From the NCBI GenBank assembly GCA_963850995.1, contig CAWKNQ010000021.1, positions 1-64,000 on the forward strand: 64,000 nucleotides of DNA. Direction: 5' to 3'. The translations under genes and the position numbers were made by a program. How positions within the stretch are numbered: the first letter of the stretch is position 1; each line of letters begins with the position of its first letter. The DNA is from Gaiellasilicea sp963850995. Lineage in GTDB: Bacteria > Actinomycetota > Thermoleophilia > Gaiellales > Gaiellaceae. The notes under the pieces were generated by a model, which was not told where the DNA came from, did no database searches, and saw only the letters and a list, made by a program, of their open reading frames with translations. This document shows, piece after piece, positions 10,223-20,547 of this stretch.

Positions 10223-11329
10223 GCGTTCGGCCGCGCGTGGTCGTTCTGCGCGGGCACCACGCGAACATCGGCGAGTTGCGCCCCTGGGAGCTCCTGCAGG
10301 ACCGGTTCGAGATCGAAGTCGTCACGACCGCCCGCGCCGACCAGCAGCTCGACGGTCTTGGCGTTCCGTGGAAGACGGCACGGACGAGGAGGGACCGGCT
10401 GCCGCGGGGGCGACTCGGCACGCTGGCGACTCATCTGGTCGGCGACGCGTATCGGGACACCGACGCTCTCGTGCGCGAGGCGGCGATCGTCCACACCGCC
10501 GAGCTCGGCCCGTGGTTCGCCGCCCAGCCCGCTCGGTTGCGGCAGCGCTACGGGTTTCGACTGGTCACGACCGTCTGGGAAACGATCCCGTTTCGATCCA
10601 CGTTCCGCACGGCGCGGGCGGCCGCGAACCGCCGCACCCTGCTCTCGGAGACGGATCTCTTCCTGCCGACGACGGAGCGCGCGCGGCGCTGCCTCCTGCT
10701 CGAGGGGGCCTCGTCGGAGCGGATCCGCGTGGTGGAGCCGGGCATCGACGTGGAGCGCTTCGCGACCGGAACTGCACCCGCGGGAGAAGGGCACCTGGTC
10801 GTCTCTCCCGGACGGCTGGTGTGGGAGAAGGGCCACTACGACGTGATCAGGGCCGTGGCGGAGGTCGGAGGCGACGCACGACTCCTCATCGTCGGATCGG
10901 GACCGGAGCGGGGTCGGCTGCTGCGCTACGCCGCCGATCTCGGTCTGCGCGACCGGGTCGAGATCCGGCCCGTTCCGTACGACGAGATGCCGTCGGTCTT
11001 CGCGGCCGCGTCGTGCGTCGTCCTCGCCAGCCTGCCGACCAAGACCTGGGAGGAGCAGTTCGGTCTCGTCCTGGCCGAGGCGCTCGCCGCCGGAGCACCA
11101 GTCCTCGCGAGCTCCTCGGGCGCGATCCCCGAGGTGCTCCACGGTTCGGGAGCACGGCTCTTCAGCCCCGGCGACTGGCTCGAGCTCGCCCGACCTTCTC
11201 GACGCCGGACCGCTTGCTCGGCCGCCGCGGGAGCGAGTCGAGTACCCGGTCGAGGTCGTGCAGCGATACTCGACGCAGGCCGCGGCCGAGCGGCTCGCAG
11301 CGGCCTACGAGCAGGTTCTACGAAGCTAG
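10219..11329 (+). CDS. Glycosyltransferase family 4 (late frameshift)
   Basis: GTG at 10219 overlaps the flippase stop. N-terminal domain VVVLRGHHANIGELRPWELL; donor domain VVSPGRLVWEKGHYDVIRAV and LLIVGSGPERGRL; then the E-x7-E-like EEQFGLVLAEALAAGAPV. A shift near 11195 moves the last 45 residues into another frame that stops at TAG 11327-11329. That stop shares CTAG with the convergent methyltransferase. Typical cytosolic sugar transferase of polysaccharide loci; sugar unknown. Confidence 0.75.
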
Positions 11330-12230
11330 ACGGTCGCGTCTGAAAGACGCTCCTGGATCTCCAGTCGGCCGTGCTCGAGAGGAAGCGGCGGTTGTCGGGC
11401 TCGGGCCCGTTCGCTCGAGCAACGGCGACGATGTGGAAGGGGAGAGCGGTCTCGATCCAGACGAGCTCGCAGCCGGCGCGGTCGAGCAGCCGCACGACCA
11501 GCTCCGTGTCGAAGACGTGGTGATGGACGGTGCGATTCGCCGCCTGCTCGAGGGTCCGCTGCTCGAAGTCCTGGCGGGACAGGCGATCGGGCACGCGCGA
11601 CAGGTCGCACAGCTCGATGAACTCCTGGACGTGCGTCGTGTCGTCCTCGCCGGTCGAGCGCGCGAAGTCCGCCTCGATGTGCTCGAGCGTCGTCACGGGC
11701 CGCAGCGTGGTCGAACGTGTTCTCCAGGTGCGGCACGACGAGGATGAGGTGACCTTGGCTTCCCACGACCCGCTTCCACTCGGCGAGCGCGCGCAAGGGA
11801 TTCGCGATGTGCTCGAGCGTGTGGGAGGCCAGCACGACGTCGTACGACGCGTCGTCGATGCCGTCCAGGGACGTTCCGTCTCGGACGTACCTCCGGCCGG
11901 GCGGTCGGTCGTCGTCGTACCTGAACGCCGTTCCCTCGGCGGCGTCGCCGTGCCAGATCGTGGCGTCGGCGAAGTCGCAGTTGTCGAGCCGGTCGAAGAG
12001 GGGGTAGAGCGGCAGCGGGCCCTTGCGCGCGAAGATCGCGGAGGGGCCTCCGATCTCCAGCCCCGTCGTCGCTCGACGAGCGGCCGACAGACCTCGTATG
12101 CCTGGAGACGTGGCCCGAAGCGATTCCGCCACGCAAGCCTCGCCATTCCGCCGGGGCCGATCGTCCTCAGTTGGATGCGTAGCTGCCGCATCGGCATCGC
12201 CCCATCCTTCCCGCTCCGGCGCGTCGTCAC
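11326..12230 (-). CDS. Class I SAM-dependent methyltransferase (two or three frameshifts)
   Basis: The chosen start is GTG 12230, eight bases after a TAGACC box; ATG 12197 is the alternative. The N-terminus (RQLRIQLRTIGPGGMARLA) is followed in a second frame by LEIGGPSAIF, a methyltransferase motif I variant, and by DVVLASHTLEHIANPLRAL. A third stretch, after about 11700, holds HIEADFARSTGEDDTTHVQEF and LPFHIVAVARA. The stop at 11326-11328 overlaps the convergent GT4 stop as CTAG. The LEIGGPS-type methyltransferases are common in glycan clusters. Substrate unknown. Confidence 0.65.
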
Positions 12231-12238
12231 AACGGCTC

Positions 12239-12248
12239 GGTCTAGTGT
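12239..12248. promoter_or_regulatory. Divergent -10 boxes for the methyltransferases at 12230 (-) and 12256 (+)
   Basis: Minus TAGACC (12239-12244) is 8 nt before GTG 12230. Plus TAGTGT (12243-12248) is 7 nt before GTG 12256. They share the bases TA. This favours GTG 12230 as the start of the minus gene. Confidence 0.45.
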
Positions 12249-12255
12249 TCCGCGC

Positions 12256-13054
12256 GTGACGGGCCCACGACGCCGGCTTCTACCGTCGCGTCCTCGAGCG
12301 GCTGCTCGCCGACGGGCTCCTGCGGCGCGACATGTCGGTGCTCGTGGTCGCGGGCGGGAGCGCCGACCGTGACGTGCTGCACTCGCTCGGCTTCGAGCAC
12401 GTCACGATCTCGAACCTCGACGAGCGCAGGGAGCGGTCGCTCTCGAGCCGTACCCGTGGCTGCGCGAGGATGCGGAGAACCTGAGCCTCGCGGACGAGTC
12501 CGTCGACGTGGCGATCGTCAGCGCCGGCCTGCACCACTGCCGTTCGCCCCACCGAGCGCTGCTCGAGCTCTACCGGGTCGCGCGCGTCGCCGCGATCGCA
12601 GTCGAGAGCCGCGACAGCGCGCTGATGCGGCTCGGCGTTCGCCTGCATGCGGTCGACGACTACGAGCTCGGCGGCGGTCGCGGCGCACGGGCTCGAGGCA
12701 GGTGGGGTCGCGAACACGAGTACGCCGAACTTCATCTACCGCTGGACGGAGCGCGAGGTCGAGAAGACGCTCGCCAGCTACGCGCCGCACGTGCGCCACC
12801 GGGTCCGCTACTTCCACGAGTTCGAGTCTGCGTCTGACGCGCGGTGCGGCGAGCACTCGACCGTTCGGCGGCTCGCGCGACCCCTGGTCGCCGGAATCAC
12901 GCGTGTGCTGCCGAGCCAGGCGAACCACTTCGCGTTCGTAATCGAAAAGCCTCGCCTGCCGGAGGACCTCCAGCCGTGGATGCGGCTCGACGCACGGCGA
13001 GATCCGCGGCCCGATCCGGACGTCGTCGGCAGCGCAGTCCGACGGACGACATGA
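12256..13054 (+). CDS. Class I SAM-dependent methyltransferase (about three frameshifts)
   Basis: Pieces of one protein can be read in order: HDAGFYRRVLERLLADGLLRR and a glycine-rich VLVVAGGSADRDVL; then LREDAENLSLADESVDVAIV and SAGLHHCRSPHRALLELYRV; then TPNFIYRWTEREVEKTLASY, ending at TGA 13052-13054. Shifts fall near 12262, 12430 and 12665. GTG 12256 lies 7 nt after a TAGTGT box. The layout (motif I, acidic loop, catalytic-lid HH) is that of Methyltransf_11 proteins. It is coupled to the next methyltransferase by an ATGA overlap. Confidence 0.6.
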
Positions 13055-13795
13055 GCCTGGAGCGCCACAGAGAGGACTGGGAGCAGCCTCGCCGAGGTCG
13101 ACGCGCTCTGGGCGGTGCTCACCACTCCGGGGCGCAAGGGCGGCGGCTGGGAGCTGGACGAGTTCTTCGCGAGCGGCGAGGCTGAGATCGCGACAGTCCT
13201 GGACGCGGCCGGCCGCCTCGGCCGCCCGGCGCGCCGCGAGCGCGCGCTCGACTTCGGCTGCGGCGTCGGCAGGCTCACGCGGGCGCTCGGCGACCGCTTC
13301 GACACGGTCGTCGGAGTCGACATCTCGGCCGGGATGATCGAGCGGGCGCGCCGACTGAACGACGCGTCTGCGGGCTGCGAGTTCCGCGTCAACGCCGCAC
13401 CGGACCTCGCCGCCTTCGAGACGGGCTCGTTCGACCTCGTCTACTCGAGCCTTGTGCTCCAGCATCTGCCCTCGGCGGCCGAGATCGCGCGTTACGTCGC
13501 CGACTTTCTCCGAGTCGCGCGAGACGACGGCCTCGTCGTGTTCGGGCTCCCGCACCGGATTGCGTTCCCCTACTCGCTCCAACCACGCCGGCGGGCGTAC
13601 GCGCTCGCACGCACGCTCGGGGTCTCCGAGGCGTGGCTGCTGCGGCGGACGCCGCTGACGCCGATGCGCATGACGGCAATGCCCGAAGGGGACGTCCGCG
13701 GCCTGCTCGAGGCACACGGCGCTCGCCTACTGGACACGGAGCAGATCGACGCGGGCCCCGTGCGCGCCCGCCGCTACTACGTCAGCCCGCGGTAG
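13051..13795 (+). CDS. Class I SAM-dependent methyltransferase
   Basis: ATG at 13051 overlaps the previous stop. After MSLERHREDWE a one-base shift near 13090 leads into the main frame. There motif I (ALDFGCGVGRLTRAL), the acidic VGVDISAGMIERAR and SFDLVYSSLVLQHLP are clear. About 247 residues. The third methyltransferase in a row here; it probably acts on the glycan or its lipid carrier. Its end overlaps the convergent GT4 gene by about 19 nt. Confidence 0.75.
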
Positions 13796-14835
13796 ACGTC
13801 CTCGTGCCGGCGGGCCGTCTCGGCCCAGGTGAAGCCACGGGCGCGCTCGGGGCCTGCCGCCGCCCAACGGTCCGGGCTCTCGAGCACCCCCGCGACGATC
13901 GCCGCGATGTCCTCCGGATCGGCCGGGTCGAAGAGGGCCGCCGCGTCTCCGCACGCCTCCGCGATCGCGGGGATGTTCGAGGCGGCGACCGGCGTGCCGG
14001 ACGCCATCGCCTCGAGCGGCGGCTGGCCGAAGCCCTCGTACAGGCTCGGGAAGACGAGGCAGGCGGCACGGCGGTAGAGCGACGCGAGCTCGTCGCCGGG
14101 GACGTGGCCGCGAACCTGGACGCCGTCCGGTACCGGCCTGCCCTCGTGCCCGCCGCCCGTGAGCACGAGCCGAAGCTCGGGGCGCTCGGCCCGGAGGAGC
14201 GCGAAGGCTTCGTAGAGGCGCGCGTGGTTCTTGTGCGGCCACGGTCGCGCCGGATAGAGCAGGAACGGCTCTCGCTCCTCCGTGCCCGGGCGGAAGCGGT
14301 CGTGGTCGACGCCCCACGGGATCGCGTGCACGCGTTCCGGCGGGAGGCCGAGGAGCTCGATCGCGCGGCGGCGGACGAACTGGCTCGGGACGATCACGGC
14401 GCTTGCTCTGCGCGCCGACCCCTCGTACGTGCGGGCGCGGAAGAGCCGCTCGGCGCGCGAGAAGAGCTCGGGGTGGTCGAGGTGCTGCAGGTCGTGCACG
14501 CGTCACCACGCTCGGGACGTCGAGCCGCGGCAGCGCGATCGTCAGCGGGTAGTGGACGGCGTCGAGCCCGTCGAAGCGGCGGCGCAGCGGGCCCGGCCGC
14601 ACAGCCGCCAGCGCCATCGCGAGCGCCCGCTCCGGGATGCTGCGGGCGACGCCGGTACTCGGGCACCGGACACCTCGGGCAGGCCCTCGCCGGCGCCGGG
14701 CGCGGCCGGAGGCGTGAAGGCGGTGTACTCGAGCGTGCCGACCTCGGCGAGGCCACGGCAGAGACCGCGCGCGGACGTCTCCGCGCCGCCGACCTCGCCG
14801 GGGACGAGCGTGAGCAGGCTGATCCCGACCCGCAT
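13777..14835 (-). CDS. Glycosyltransferase family 4 (two frameshifts)
   Basis: ATG at 14835 opens MRVGISLLTLVPGEVGGAET, the typical GT4 N-terminus. Shifts near 14655 and 14505 separate it from the middle (ALPRLDVPSVVT) and the long donor domain starting VHDLQHLDHPELFS. The donor domain has PARPWPHKNHARLYEAF, LVLTGGGHEG and CLVFPSLYEGFGQPPLEAMA with the usual E-x7-E pair. It resembles mannosyl- and rhamnosyl-transferases of actinobacterial glycan loci. It stands alone on the minus strand, with a TACGCT box 8 nt before its start. Confidence 0.75.
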
Positions 14836-14843
14836 GGCGAGGG

Positions 14844-14869
14844 AGCGTATCCCGGGCGGCGGCTACAAT
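14844..14869. promoter_or_regulatory. Divergent -10 boxes for genes at 14835 (-) and 14876 (+)
   Basis: Minus TACGCT (14844-14849), 8 nt before ATG 14835. Plus TACAAT (14864-14869), 6 nt before GTG 14876. Confidence 0.5.
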
Positions 14870-14875
14870 CCTCCG

Positions 14876-15257
14876 GTGCCCGAGCCGACCAGCGAAAACA
14901 TCGGAACTTGCAGGGATTTCGTCCGATCGCGAGGTCGACGTCGCGGCGCTCTTCGAACAGCTGAAGGAGGAGGTGCGGCGCTCGGGAGCCGCTCCCGGCG
15001 CGGCGGGCTCGGGCGACGACCGCAGCGCGGCGCGGGCCGAGGCCGAGCGGCTCTGGCCGGTGTCGGCCGACCGCTCGCTGCGCCTGCGGCCCGGCGTCCG
15101 CGGCGGTATCGGCACGCCGGTGAAGGCGGTGCTGCGCAAGATGATGCGCTGGTACGTCGAGCCGGTCGCGTACGACCAGCGCTCCTTCAACGCGGCCGCG
15201 CTGCGGCTGATCGACGACCTCGAGGAGCGCGTGCGCAAGCTCGAGGAGCGCTCCTGA
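14876..15257 (+). CDS. Small conserved-type protein with C-terminal coiled coil, polysaccharide locus
   Basis: GTG 14876 follows a TACAAT box by 6 nt, so the transcript may be leaderless. After VPEPTSENIG a shift near 14925 leads into the main frame: EVDVAALFEQLKEEVRRSG, LWPVSADRSLRLRPG, then VLRKMMRWYVEPVAYDQRSF and a charged helix DLEERVRKLEERS. About 127 residues, no membrane segment, no enzyme motif. I do not recognise a named family. The helical end suggests it binds a partner, most simply the methyltransferase encoded directly after it. Confidence 0.55.
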
Positions 15258-16216
15258 CCGCGACGGCGACCGCGCTTCCGTTCGAGCTCCTCCGCTGCCC
15301 CGCCTGCGGGGGCGATGTCGACGGCGCGGCTCGCCTCGCCTGCCGCTCCTGCGGGCGCGAGTACGCGATCGAGGACGGGATCCCGCGCATGCTCGACGAG
15401 ACGGCACCGGGCGTGGCCGAGAAGCGCCGCGAAGCGGAGGGCTGGGTCGAGCTGGCGCGGGCGCAGGGGTGGTACGAGCCCGACGACGCCGTCGACGCGG
15501 AGCTGCCCTACCTGAGCCGGCTCGGCTGGGACGACGACACGTGGCGGGCGAACGAGCACTCGTTCGGTCTGCTGCTCGGCCTGTTGAGGCCGGGCCAGCG
15601 CGTGCTCGAAGTCGGCGCGGCGAAGTGCTGGGGAGCGCAGCACGTGATCGCCCGCGGGTGCACGTACGTCGGCACCGACATCCTCGCCGACGCGAACGTG
15701 GGGCTCGGCCGCGGGCGCTTCTACGAGGAGCGCGTCGGCCCGTTCCTGCGCGTCCAGGCCGACGGCGAGAGCCTGCCGTTCGCCGACGCGTCGTTCGACG
15801 TCACCTACTGCGTCGCCACCCTCCACCACGCGCTCGACCTGGGCGCGATGGTCGGCGAGCTCGCACGCGTCACGAAGCCCGGTGGCCACGTGCTCGCGCT
15901 GAACGAGGGGACGCGGGCCGTCTGGCGGTCGGGAGACGCTCCGGACCAGGAGGAGGAGCGCGGCTACGGCATCAACGAGCACGTGCACACGCTCTACGCC
16001 TACCTCTGGGCCTTCGCGCGCCACGGCCTCGTCGTCAGGCGGGTCGAGCAGGCGGACGGCTACGAGGAGATGAAGGACCGGCGGATCGGCGGCGCGCTGC
16101 TCCGCCTGCCTGGAATCGGCCGAAGCGCGGCGACCTGGTTCACGCAGAGCTGCTACGGCTATCAGGGAGCGAGCTTCGTGGCGCGCAAGGCCTGGCCGCG
16201 CCGGAGTGGTACCTAG
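15254..16216 (+). CDS. Methyltransferase with N-terminal Trm112-like zinc ribbon
   Basis: No ATG, GTG or TTG fits the reading frame near its start. CTG 15254 overlaps the previous stop as CTGA and is the simplest choice. Residues 10-45 hold two Cys pairs (RCPACGG, CRSCG) followed by EYAIEDGIPRML, a Trm112-like zinc module. A class I methyltransferase follows: VLEVGAAKCWGAQHVIARG, GESLPFADASFDVTYCVATL and HHALDL. The frame is intact to TAG 16214-16216. Likely modifies a glycan component. The start codon is the weak point of this call. Confidence 0.75.
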   Translation: MTATATALPFELLRCPACGGDVDGAARLACRSCGREYAIEDGIPRMLDETAPGVAEKRREAEGWVELARAQGWYEPDDAVDAELPYLSRLGWDDDTWRANEHSFGLLLGLLRPGQRVLEVGAAKCWGAQHVIARGCTYVGTDILADANVGLGRGRFYEERVGPFLRVQADGESLPFADASFDVTYCVATLHHALDLGAMVGELARVTKPGGHVLALNEGTRAVWRSGDAPDQEEERGYGINEHVHTLYAYLWAFARHGLVVRRVEQADGYEEMKDRRIGGALLRLPGIGRSAATWFTQSCYGYQGASFVARKAWPRRSGT

Positions 16217-16219
16217 ACT
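16214..16219 (+). promoter_or_regulatory. Candidate -10 box of leaderless glycosyltransferase operon
   Basis: TAGACT, 6 nt before ATG 16226, at the head of the coupled glycosyltransferase series. Confidence 0.5.
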
Positions 16220-16225
16220 TCCCGC

Positions 16226-17251
16226 ATGAGAATCGCCGTCTGCGCGCCGCAGGTGCCCTTCGTGCGCGGGGGCGCCGAGATCTTCGCCGACAAGCTCGTG
16301 GACGAGCTCCGGGCCCGCGACCACGAGGTCGAGCTCGTCACCGTTCCGTTCAAGTGGTATCCGGGCACGCGCGTCCTCGACCAGGCGTTCCTCTGGCGCC
16401 TCCTCGACCTGACCGAGTCGGACGGGCGGCCGATCGACCTCGTGATCGCGACGAAGTTCCCCTCCTACTGTGTCCGGCACCCGAACAAGCGGGTGTGGGT
16501 GCTGCACCAGTTCCGGCAGGCGTACGAGCTCGACCGAACCGATCTGGGTCAGTTTTCCGAAGAACCTTCGGGCCGGGCGTTGCGGCGCTCGGTCCAACAC
16601 CTGGACCGGATCGCGCTCGGCGAGGCGAAGCGCCTCTTTGCCACGTCGCGCAACGTCGCCGACCGGATCGAGCGCTCGACGGGGCTCGCCGCCGAGGTGA
16701 TGCCGCACCCGCCCCAGGAGCTGCCCTACCGCTGCGACGGCTACGGGGACTTCGTCCTCTCCGTCAACCGGCTCGACCGCGCCAAGCGGATCGACCTGCT
16801 GCTCGAGGCGGCCGCGCTCGACCCGTCGCTGCGCGTCGTCGTCACCGGCGACGGCCCCGACCGCGAGCGGCTGGAGGCGATCGCGCGCGACCGCGGGCTG
16901 AACGGGCGCGCCGAGTTCACCGGGCGGATCGACGAGGCCGAGCTCGCCTCGCTCTACGCGCGCTGCCTCGCCGTCTACTACGCCCCGGTCGACGAGGACT
17001 TCGGCATGGTCCCCTACGAGGCGTTCCTGTCCGAGAAGCCCGTGCTGACGACGACCGACGCCGGCGGCCCGCTCGAGGTGGTCGCCGACGGTCGCACGGG
17101 TCTCGTCACCGCGCCGGACGCCGCCGCGCTCGCGCAGGCGGCCGGGCGGCTGCGCGCGCACCCCGACGAGGCGCGCGCGTTCGGGCAGGCCGGGCGGCAG
17201 ATCGCAGCGCGGGTCACCTGGGACGACTGCATCGAGCGGCTGCTCGCATGA
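16226..17251 (+). CDS. Glycosyltransferase family 4
   Basis: Intact 341-residue protein; ATG 16226 lies 6 nt after TAGACT and has no ribosome binding site. N-terminal MRIAVCAPQVPFVRGGAEIF, donor domain FVLSVNRLDRAKRIDLLLEA, VVVTGDGPDRERL and VPYEAFLSEKPVLTT. It is the first gene of a long run of glycosyltransferases joined by four-base start-stop overlaps up to 24370. Typical cytosolic retaining enzyme; donor unknown. Confidence 0.85.
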   Translation: MRIAVCAPQVPFVRGGAEIFADKLVDELRARDHEVELVTVPFKWYPGTRVLDQAFLWRLLDLTESDGRPIDLVIATKFPSYCVRHPNKRVWVLHQFRQAYELDRTDLGQFSEEPSGRALRRSVQHLDRIALGEAKRLFATSRNVADRIERSTGLAAEVMPHPPQELPYRCDGYGDFVLSVNRLDRAKRIDLLLEAAALDPSLRVVVTGDGPDRERLEAIARDRGLNGRAEFTGRIDEAELASLYARCLAVYYAPVDEDFGMVPYEAFLSEKPVLTTTDAGGPLEVVADGRTGLVTAPDAAALAQAAGRLRAHPDEARAFGQAGRQIAARVTWDDCIERLLA

Positions 17252-18486
17252 AGGTCGCCTACTACAGCCCGATGCCGCCGGAGCGGTCGGGGATCGCCGA
17301 CTACTCCGTCAACCTGGTCCCGGCGCTGCGGGAGCGGATCGACGTCGAGGTCATCCGCCGCGGCCGCACGCGCCCGCCACGGGGGACCGACGTCTCGCTC
17401 TACCACGTCGGCAACAACCCGGACGCACACGGTTGGATCGTCGACGCGCTCCGCAAGCGGCCGGGCGTCGTCGTGCTGCACGACTTCGTCCTCCACCACC
17501 TCGTCTCGGGGATCACGCTCGGCCGCCGGAACGGGAAGGCGTATCTCGACGCGATGGAGCGCGAGGCCGGCGTCGTTGGACGGCTGCTCGCCCACGGAGT
17601 GATGGACAAGCGGATCCCGCCGCTGTGGGAGAGCCGGCCCGAGGACTTCCCGCTCGCGGGCGAGGTGCTCGGCCTCGCCACGGGCCTGATCGTGCACTCG
17701 CGCTACGTCGAGGAGCGGGCGCGCGCGGCCGGCTTCGCAGGGCAGATCTGGCGGATCCCCCACCCGTCCTGGGAGCACGCTCCGGTCGAGCCCGCGCGCG
17801 TCGACGGGCGGCCGCTGATCGGCTCGTTCGGGAACGTCAACGCGAGCAAGCGGATCCCGCAGCTGCTCGAGGCGTTCGCGCGCCTGCGCCGCGAGCGGCC
17901 GGAGGCGCGGCTGCTGCTCGTCGGCGCGGTCTCGCCCGGCTTCGACCTCGACCGCCGCCTGCAGCGCCTCGGCCTGTCCGGAGAGGGCATCGTCCGGGAG
18001 GCGTACGTGGCGGAGGACAGGCTCTGGTCGCTGATGGCCGCCTGCGACGTCTGCGTCAACCTGCGCTCGCCCACGATGGGCGAGACCTCGGGCAGCGTCA
18101 TCCGCCAGCTCTCGCTCGGCAAGCCGGTCGTCGTCAGCGACGTCGGCTGGTTCGCGGAGCTCTCCGACGAGGTCGCGCTGAAGGTTCCGGTCGACGAACG
18201 CGAGACGGAGACGTTGTACGCGGCCCTCGAGCTGCTCGCGCGCGACGAGGCCGCTCGCCGGGCGATGTCGGCGGCCGCCCTCGAGCTCGTCCGGCGCGAG
18301 CACGACCTCGGCCGGGCCGCGGACAGCTACGCGGCCGCGCTCGAGCAGGCCGCGGGCGGAGAGGCCGTGGCGGACGCGGTGCTCGGGGACGTCGCGCGCG
18401 CCGCGGCCGACGTCGGGATCGAGCCCGGCTCGCCGGAGGCCGCGGAGCTCGCGCGACGCCTCGCCGAGGTCGAGCTTGGTCGATAG
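17248..18486 (+). CDS. Glycosyltransferase family 4
   Basis: Intact 412-residue protein with an ATGA overlap with the previous gene. N-terminus MKVAYYSPMPPERSGIADYS is that of the WcaI/mannosyltransferase-like GT4 group. Donor domain GSFGNVNASKRIPQLLEAF, then LLLVGAVSPGFDL and SVIRQLSLGKPVVVSDVGW. The C-terminal 50 residues are Ala/Glu rich and helical. The next gene starts inside its last codons. Confidence 0.85.
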   Translation: MKVAYYSPMPPERSGIADYSVNLVPALRERIDVEVIRRGRTRPPRGTDVSLYHVGNNPDAHGWIVDALRKRPGVVVLHDFVLHHLVSGITLGRRNGKAYLDAMEREAGVVGRLLAHGVMDKRIPPLWESRPEDFPLAGEVLGLATGLIVHSRYVEERARAAGFAGQIWRIPHPSWEHAPVEPARVDGRPLIGSFGNVNASKRIPQLLEAFARLRRERPEARLLLVGAVSPGFDLDRRLQRLGLSGEGIVREAYVAEDRLWSLMAACDVCVNLRSPTMGETSGSVIRQLSLGKPVVVSDVGWFAELSDEVALKVPVDERETETLYAALELLARDEAARRAMSAAALELVRREHDLGRAADSYAAALEQAAGGEAVADAVLGDVARAAADVGIEPGSPEAAELARRLAEVELGR

Positions 18487-20547
18487 GTTGCGCGGCGTCC
18501 CGGCCTGGGCCTGGCTCGTCACGATCGTTCTCGCCTCGTTCGCGCTCCGGGCCTGGCTCGCGCGCGAGATGCTCGGGCCGTTCATCATGGTCGACGAGCT
18601 GATCTACTCGGAGCTCGGGCGCAGCATCGCCTCGGGTGACGGCTTCCAGGTTCGCGACGTGCCCGCCGGCGGCTTCAGCCTCGTCTACCCGATCCTGATC
18701 AGCCCGGCCTACGCGCTCTTCGACTCGCTCCCGGACGCCTACGGGGCGGTGAAGACGCTCAACGCGCTCTACATGTCGCTCGCGGCCGTGCCCGCCTACC
18801 TGCTCGCCCGCCGCGTGCTCGCGCCGCCGCTCTCCCTCTTCGCGGCCGTTCTCGCGGTGGCGCTCCCCTCGCTCGTCTACACGGGCACCGTGATGACCGA
18901 GAACGCGTTCTATCCGCTCTTCCTCACGGGTGCGCTGCTGCTCGTGCTCGTGCTCGAGCAACCGACGCCGGCACGACAGGTGGGTCTGATCGCTCTCGTC
19001 GGCGTTCTCTTCGCGACGCGGGTGCAGGCGATCGCCTTCGTGCCCGCGATCGTCGCCGCGCCGTTTCTCCTCGCCCTGCTCGGCCGGCGGCCCCTCCGCG
19101 CCACGCTCTGGAGCTTTCGGCTGCTGTACGGCCTTCTCGCCGCCGGCGCCGTGCTCCTGCTGGGAGTGCAGGTCGCTCGCGGTCAGTCGCTCTCGGACCT
19201 GCTCGGCGCCTACGCGATCGTCGGAGAGAGCTCCTACGACACCGAGACGGTTGCCCGCTTCTTCCTCTACCACCTGGCCGAGCTCGACCTCTACCTCGGC
19301 GTGCTGCCCTTTGCGGCCTTCGTCCTGCTCGCGCTGCTCGCGCGCCGGCTGGACGAGGCGGTCGCCCCGTTCCTCGCCGCGGGGATCGCCCTCTCCACGT
19401 CGGTTCTGCTCGTCGTCGCCGCGTTCGCGTCCGAGTTCGCCAACCGGATCCAGGAGCGGAACGTCTTCGTCGTCGCTCCCTTCTTCCTGATCGCGCTCCT
19501 CGTCCTCGTCGACCGCGGCCTGCCCCGGCCGCTCTGGCTCGCGCCGCCCGTCGCTGTCGGTGCGGCGCTGCTTCCCCTGACGATCCCGTGGGAGCGCTTC
19601 ATCGAGACGGCCGCGATCTCGGACACGCTCGCCCTGCTGCCGATCTGGGCCGCCTTCGGCTCGCTGCCGTTCGACTCGATCGACGCCACGGTCCTGATCG
19701 GGGGCGCGATCGCGGCGGCGCTCTTCCTGCTCGTCCCGCGCCGCTTCGCGCTCGTGCTCCCTGTGGCGACGCTCCTCTTCTTCGCAGCGATCGGACACAA
19801 CGTCTGGGGCGGCGAGCGCGGGGTCAAGCGGGCCTCGGCCGGGGCGCTCTTCACGGGCATGCGCGTCGGCGAGCGCGACTGGATCGACCGCGCCCTTCCG
19901 GACGGCGCGACCGCGTCGGTCGTCTGGACCGGCATCACCGACCGTTTCGTCGTCAACCAGAACGAGTTCTTCAACCGCAAGGTCGGGCCCGTCTACTTCA
20001 TCGGCGGTCCGACCCCCGGCGGGCTCGCCGAGACCGAGGTGACCGTCGACGAGGCGACGCGGGGAGCTCCGCACGGCCGACGGAGGGCGCGTGCAGGCGC
20101 GCTACCTGCTCGCCGAGGACCGGATCTCGCCGGACGGCGTCGTCGTCGCCCGCGACCCGGGGACGGGGCTCACCCTCTGGCGCATCGCCGGCCCGCTCGT
20201 CGCGACGACGACGCAGGTCGAGGGCCTCTATCCGAGGGACACGTGGTCGGGCCCCACCGTGACCTGGACCCGGGAGCGCTGTCGCGGCGGACACCTGACG
20301 GTCTTGCTCACGAGCGACCCGAACCTCTACGACGAGAACCAGGTCGTGACCGCGTTCGTGAACGGGAAGCGTGCGGGCAGGGCGAGCGTCGCGCCGTACG
20401 GGATCGAGGCGCTCCGCGTCCGCACGGTTCCCGACGACGACGGCACGTGCCGCGTCGTCTTCCGGATGGCGAAGACGAAGGTGCCCGGCAGCGCACGACC
20501 CTCGCCCGCTCGGCGCCCACTTCCGGGCATTCGAGTACCGTCCGTGA
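18476..20547 (+). CDS. Membrane glycosyltransferase, GT39/ArnT-like (two frameshifts near the 3' end)
   Basis: TTG start at 18476 overlapping the previous gene by 11 nt. Membrane segments run from residue 10 to about 465, with the acidic pair FIMVDELIYSELGRSIASGD in the first outer loop, the GT39 signature position. A frameshift near 20065 separates an extracytoplasmic end (YLLAEDRISPDGVVVARDPG), and a second near 20495 leads to the stop at 20545-20547, which overlaps the next GTG. The family transfers sugars from polyprenyl-phosphate donors on the outer face. Confidence 0.7.

Noticed and set aside
13727..17161. 1144-residue minus-strand open frame
   Set aside because: It is antisense to four well-supported genes and rich in Arg/Ala/Pro, as expected for a shadow frame in GC-rich DNA. 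Only its 3' part overlaps a true GT4 gene, in pieces.
18134..20074. 646-residue minus-strand open frame opposite the GT39-like gene
   Set aside because: Low-complexity Arg/Glu/Asp sequence with no motif; the plus strand carries a clear membrane protein.
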